Program-made: the position numbers and the translations under genes
From: Nostoc sp. NMS2
GTDB lineage: Bacteria > Cyanobacteriota > Cyanobacteriia > Cyanobacteriales > Nostocaceae
NCBI RefSeq assembly: GCF_017115105.1
Contig: NZ_JABXKH010000034.1
Span: 1-53,648, forward strand
Length of the DNA: 53,648 nt
Direction: 5' to 3'
In this document: in pieces, positions 53,582 to 53,648 of the stretch
Position numbering within the stretch: the stretch's first letter is position 1
How the letters are laid out: every line of letters starts with the position of its first letter
The notes under the pieces: model-generated
Seen by the model: the letters and a program-made list of their open reading frames with translations, nothing else
Databases searched by the model: none
What the model was told of the DNA's origin: nothing

Positions 53582-53648
53582 TGACCAATGAAAAATGACC
53601 AATGACCAATGACCAATGACCAATGACCAATGACCAATGACCAATGAC
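53582..53648. repeat. Heptanucleotide tandem repeat (TGACCAA), cut by the window end
   Basis: About seven and a half perfect units of TGACCAA run from 53596 to the last base, preceded by imperfect ones. The array continues past the window. It follows znuA and would separate it from any downstream transporter genes. A related ATTTGTCCTTTGTC tract lies just upstream. Confidence 0.92.

Noticed and set aside
53582..53648. Possible CRISPR-like array
   Set aside because: Units of 7 bases repeat without spacers; it is a tandem heptamer repeat. No repeat-spacer pattern exists anywhere in the window.

Overview
The window is chromosomal DNA from a filamentous cyanobacterium of the Nostoc/Anabaena group. 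The octamer GCGATCGC (HIP1) occurs throughout. Intergenic spacers carry heptanucleotide tandem repeats and palindromic repeats typical of Nostocales. The gene content includes cyanobacterial families: Raf1 (RuBisCO assembly), MenG (phylloquinone methylation), a DUF3370 protein, an SLH-domain porin and a CYP120-like P450. No rRNA, tRNA or CRISPR array was found.

Layout. 1-7.6 kb: ada, PBP2, an orphan PotA-type ATPase, small membrane or secreted proteins and an MlaE permease. 7.6-16.3 kb: a large membrane protein, two unannotated single-helix microproteins, DUF3370, a lone receiver protein, an AgxT-type aminotransferase, a DUF1345 protein and an AAC(6')-like acetyltransferase, with several miniature mobile elements between them. 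16.3-25.7 kb: a UvrD-like helicase, an AAA ATPase, raf1, a receiver-GAF regulator, menG, a DUF445 protein and a Uma2 nuclease. 26.1-36 kb is the accessory part: a 1346-residue nuclease-helicase resembling anti-phage proteins but lacking the middle of its first RecA-like domain; a P450/Rieske/TetR oxidative module with two inverted-repeat operators; a VapBC-type pair whose toxin is broken by a repeat; and an RHH plus two-helix membrane protein operon. 36-44 kb: a 7TM-HD phosphohydrolase, an ADP-ribosylglycohydrolase-like protein, aroQ overlapping a 46-residue ORF, and topA. 44-53.6 kb: a DUF6745 pair, two sensor kinases bracketed by a partial duplication of the DUF6745 gene, then a divergent porin/znuA locus with a Zur-like box between them.

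The most notable signals are structural. Two miniature-element families show clear target duplications (10 bp in one, TTA in the other). One element is nested in another, and the outer one ends exactly at the stop codon of the helicase gene. Palindromic repeats lie in frame inside three coding sequences (helicase, menG, sensor kinase). A 46-bp duplication accompanies the repeat that destroys vapC. The best candidate for an unusual system is the fused nuclease-helicase at 26117-30157. It combines a PD-(D/E)XK-like N-terminus with a Ski2-like helicase, comparable to the two proteins of Hachiman, and has suffered or evolved an in-frame loss of helicase motifs Ia to III. All functions are inferred from motifs and remembered family features; no search was run.
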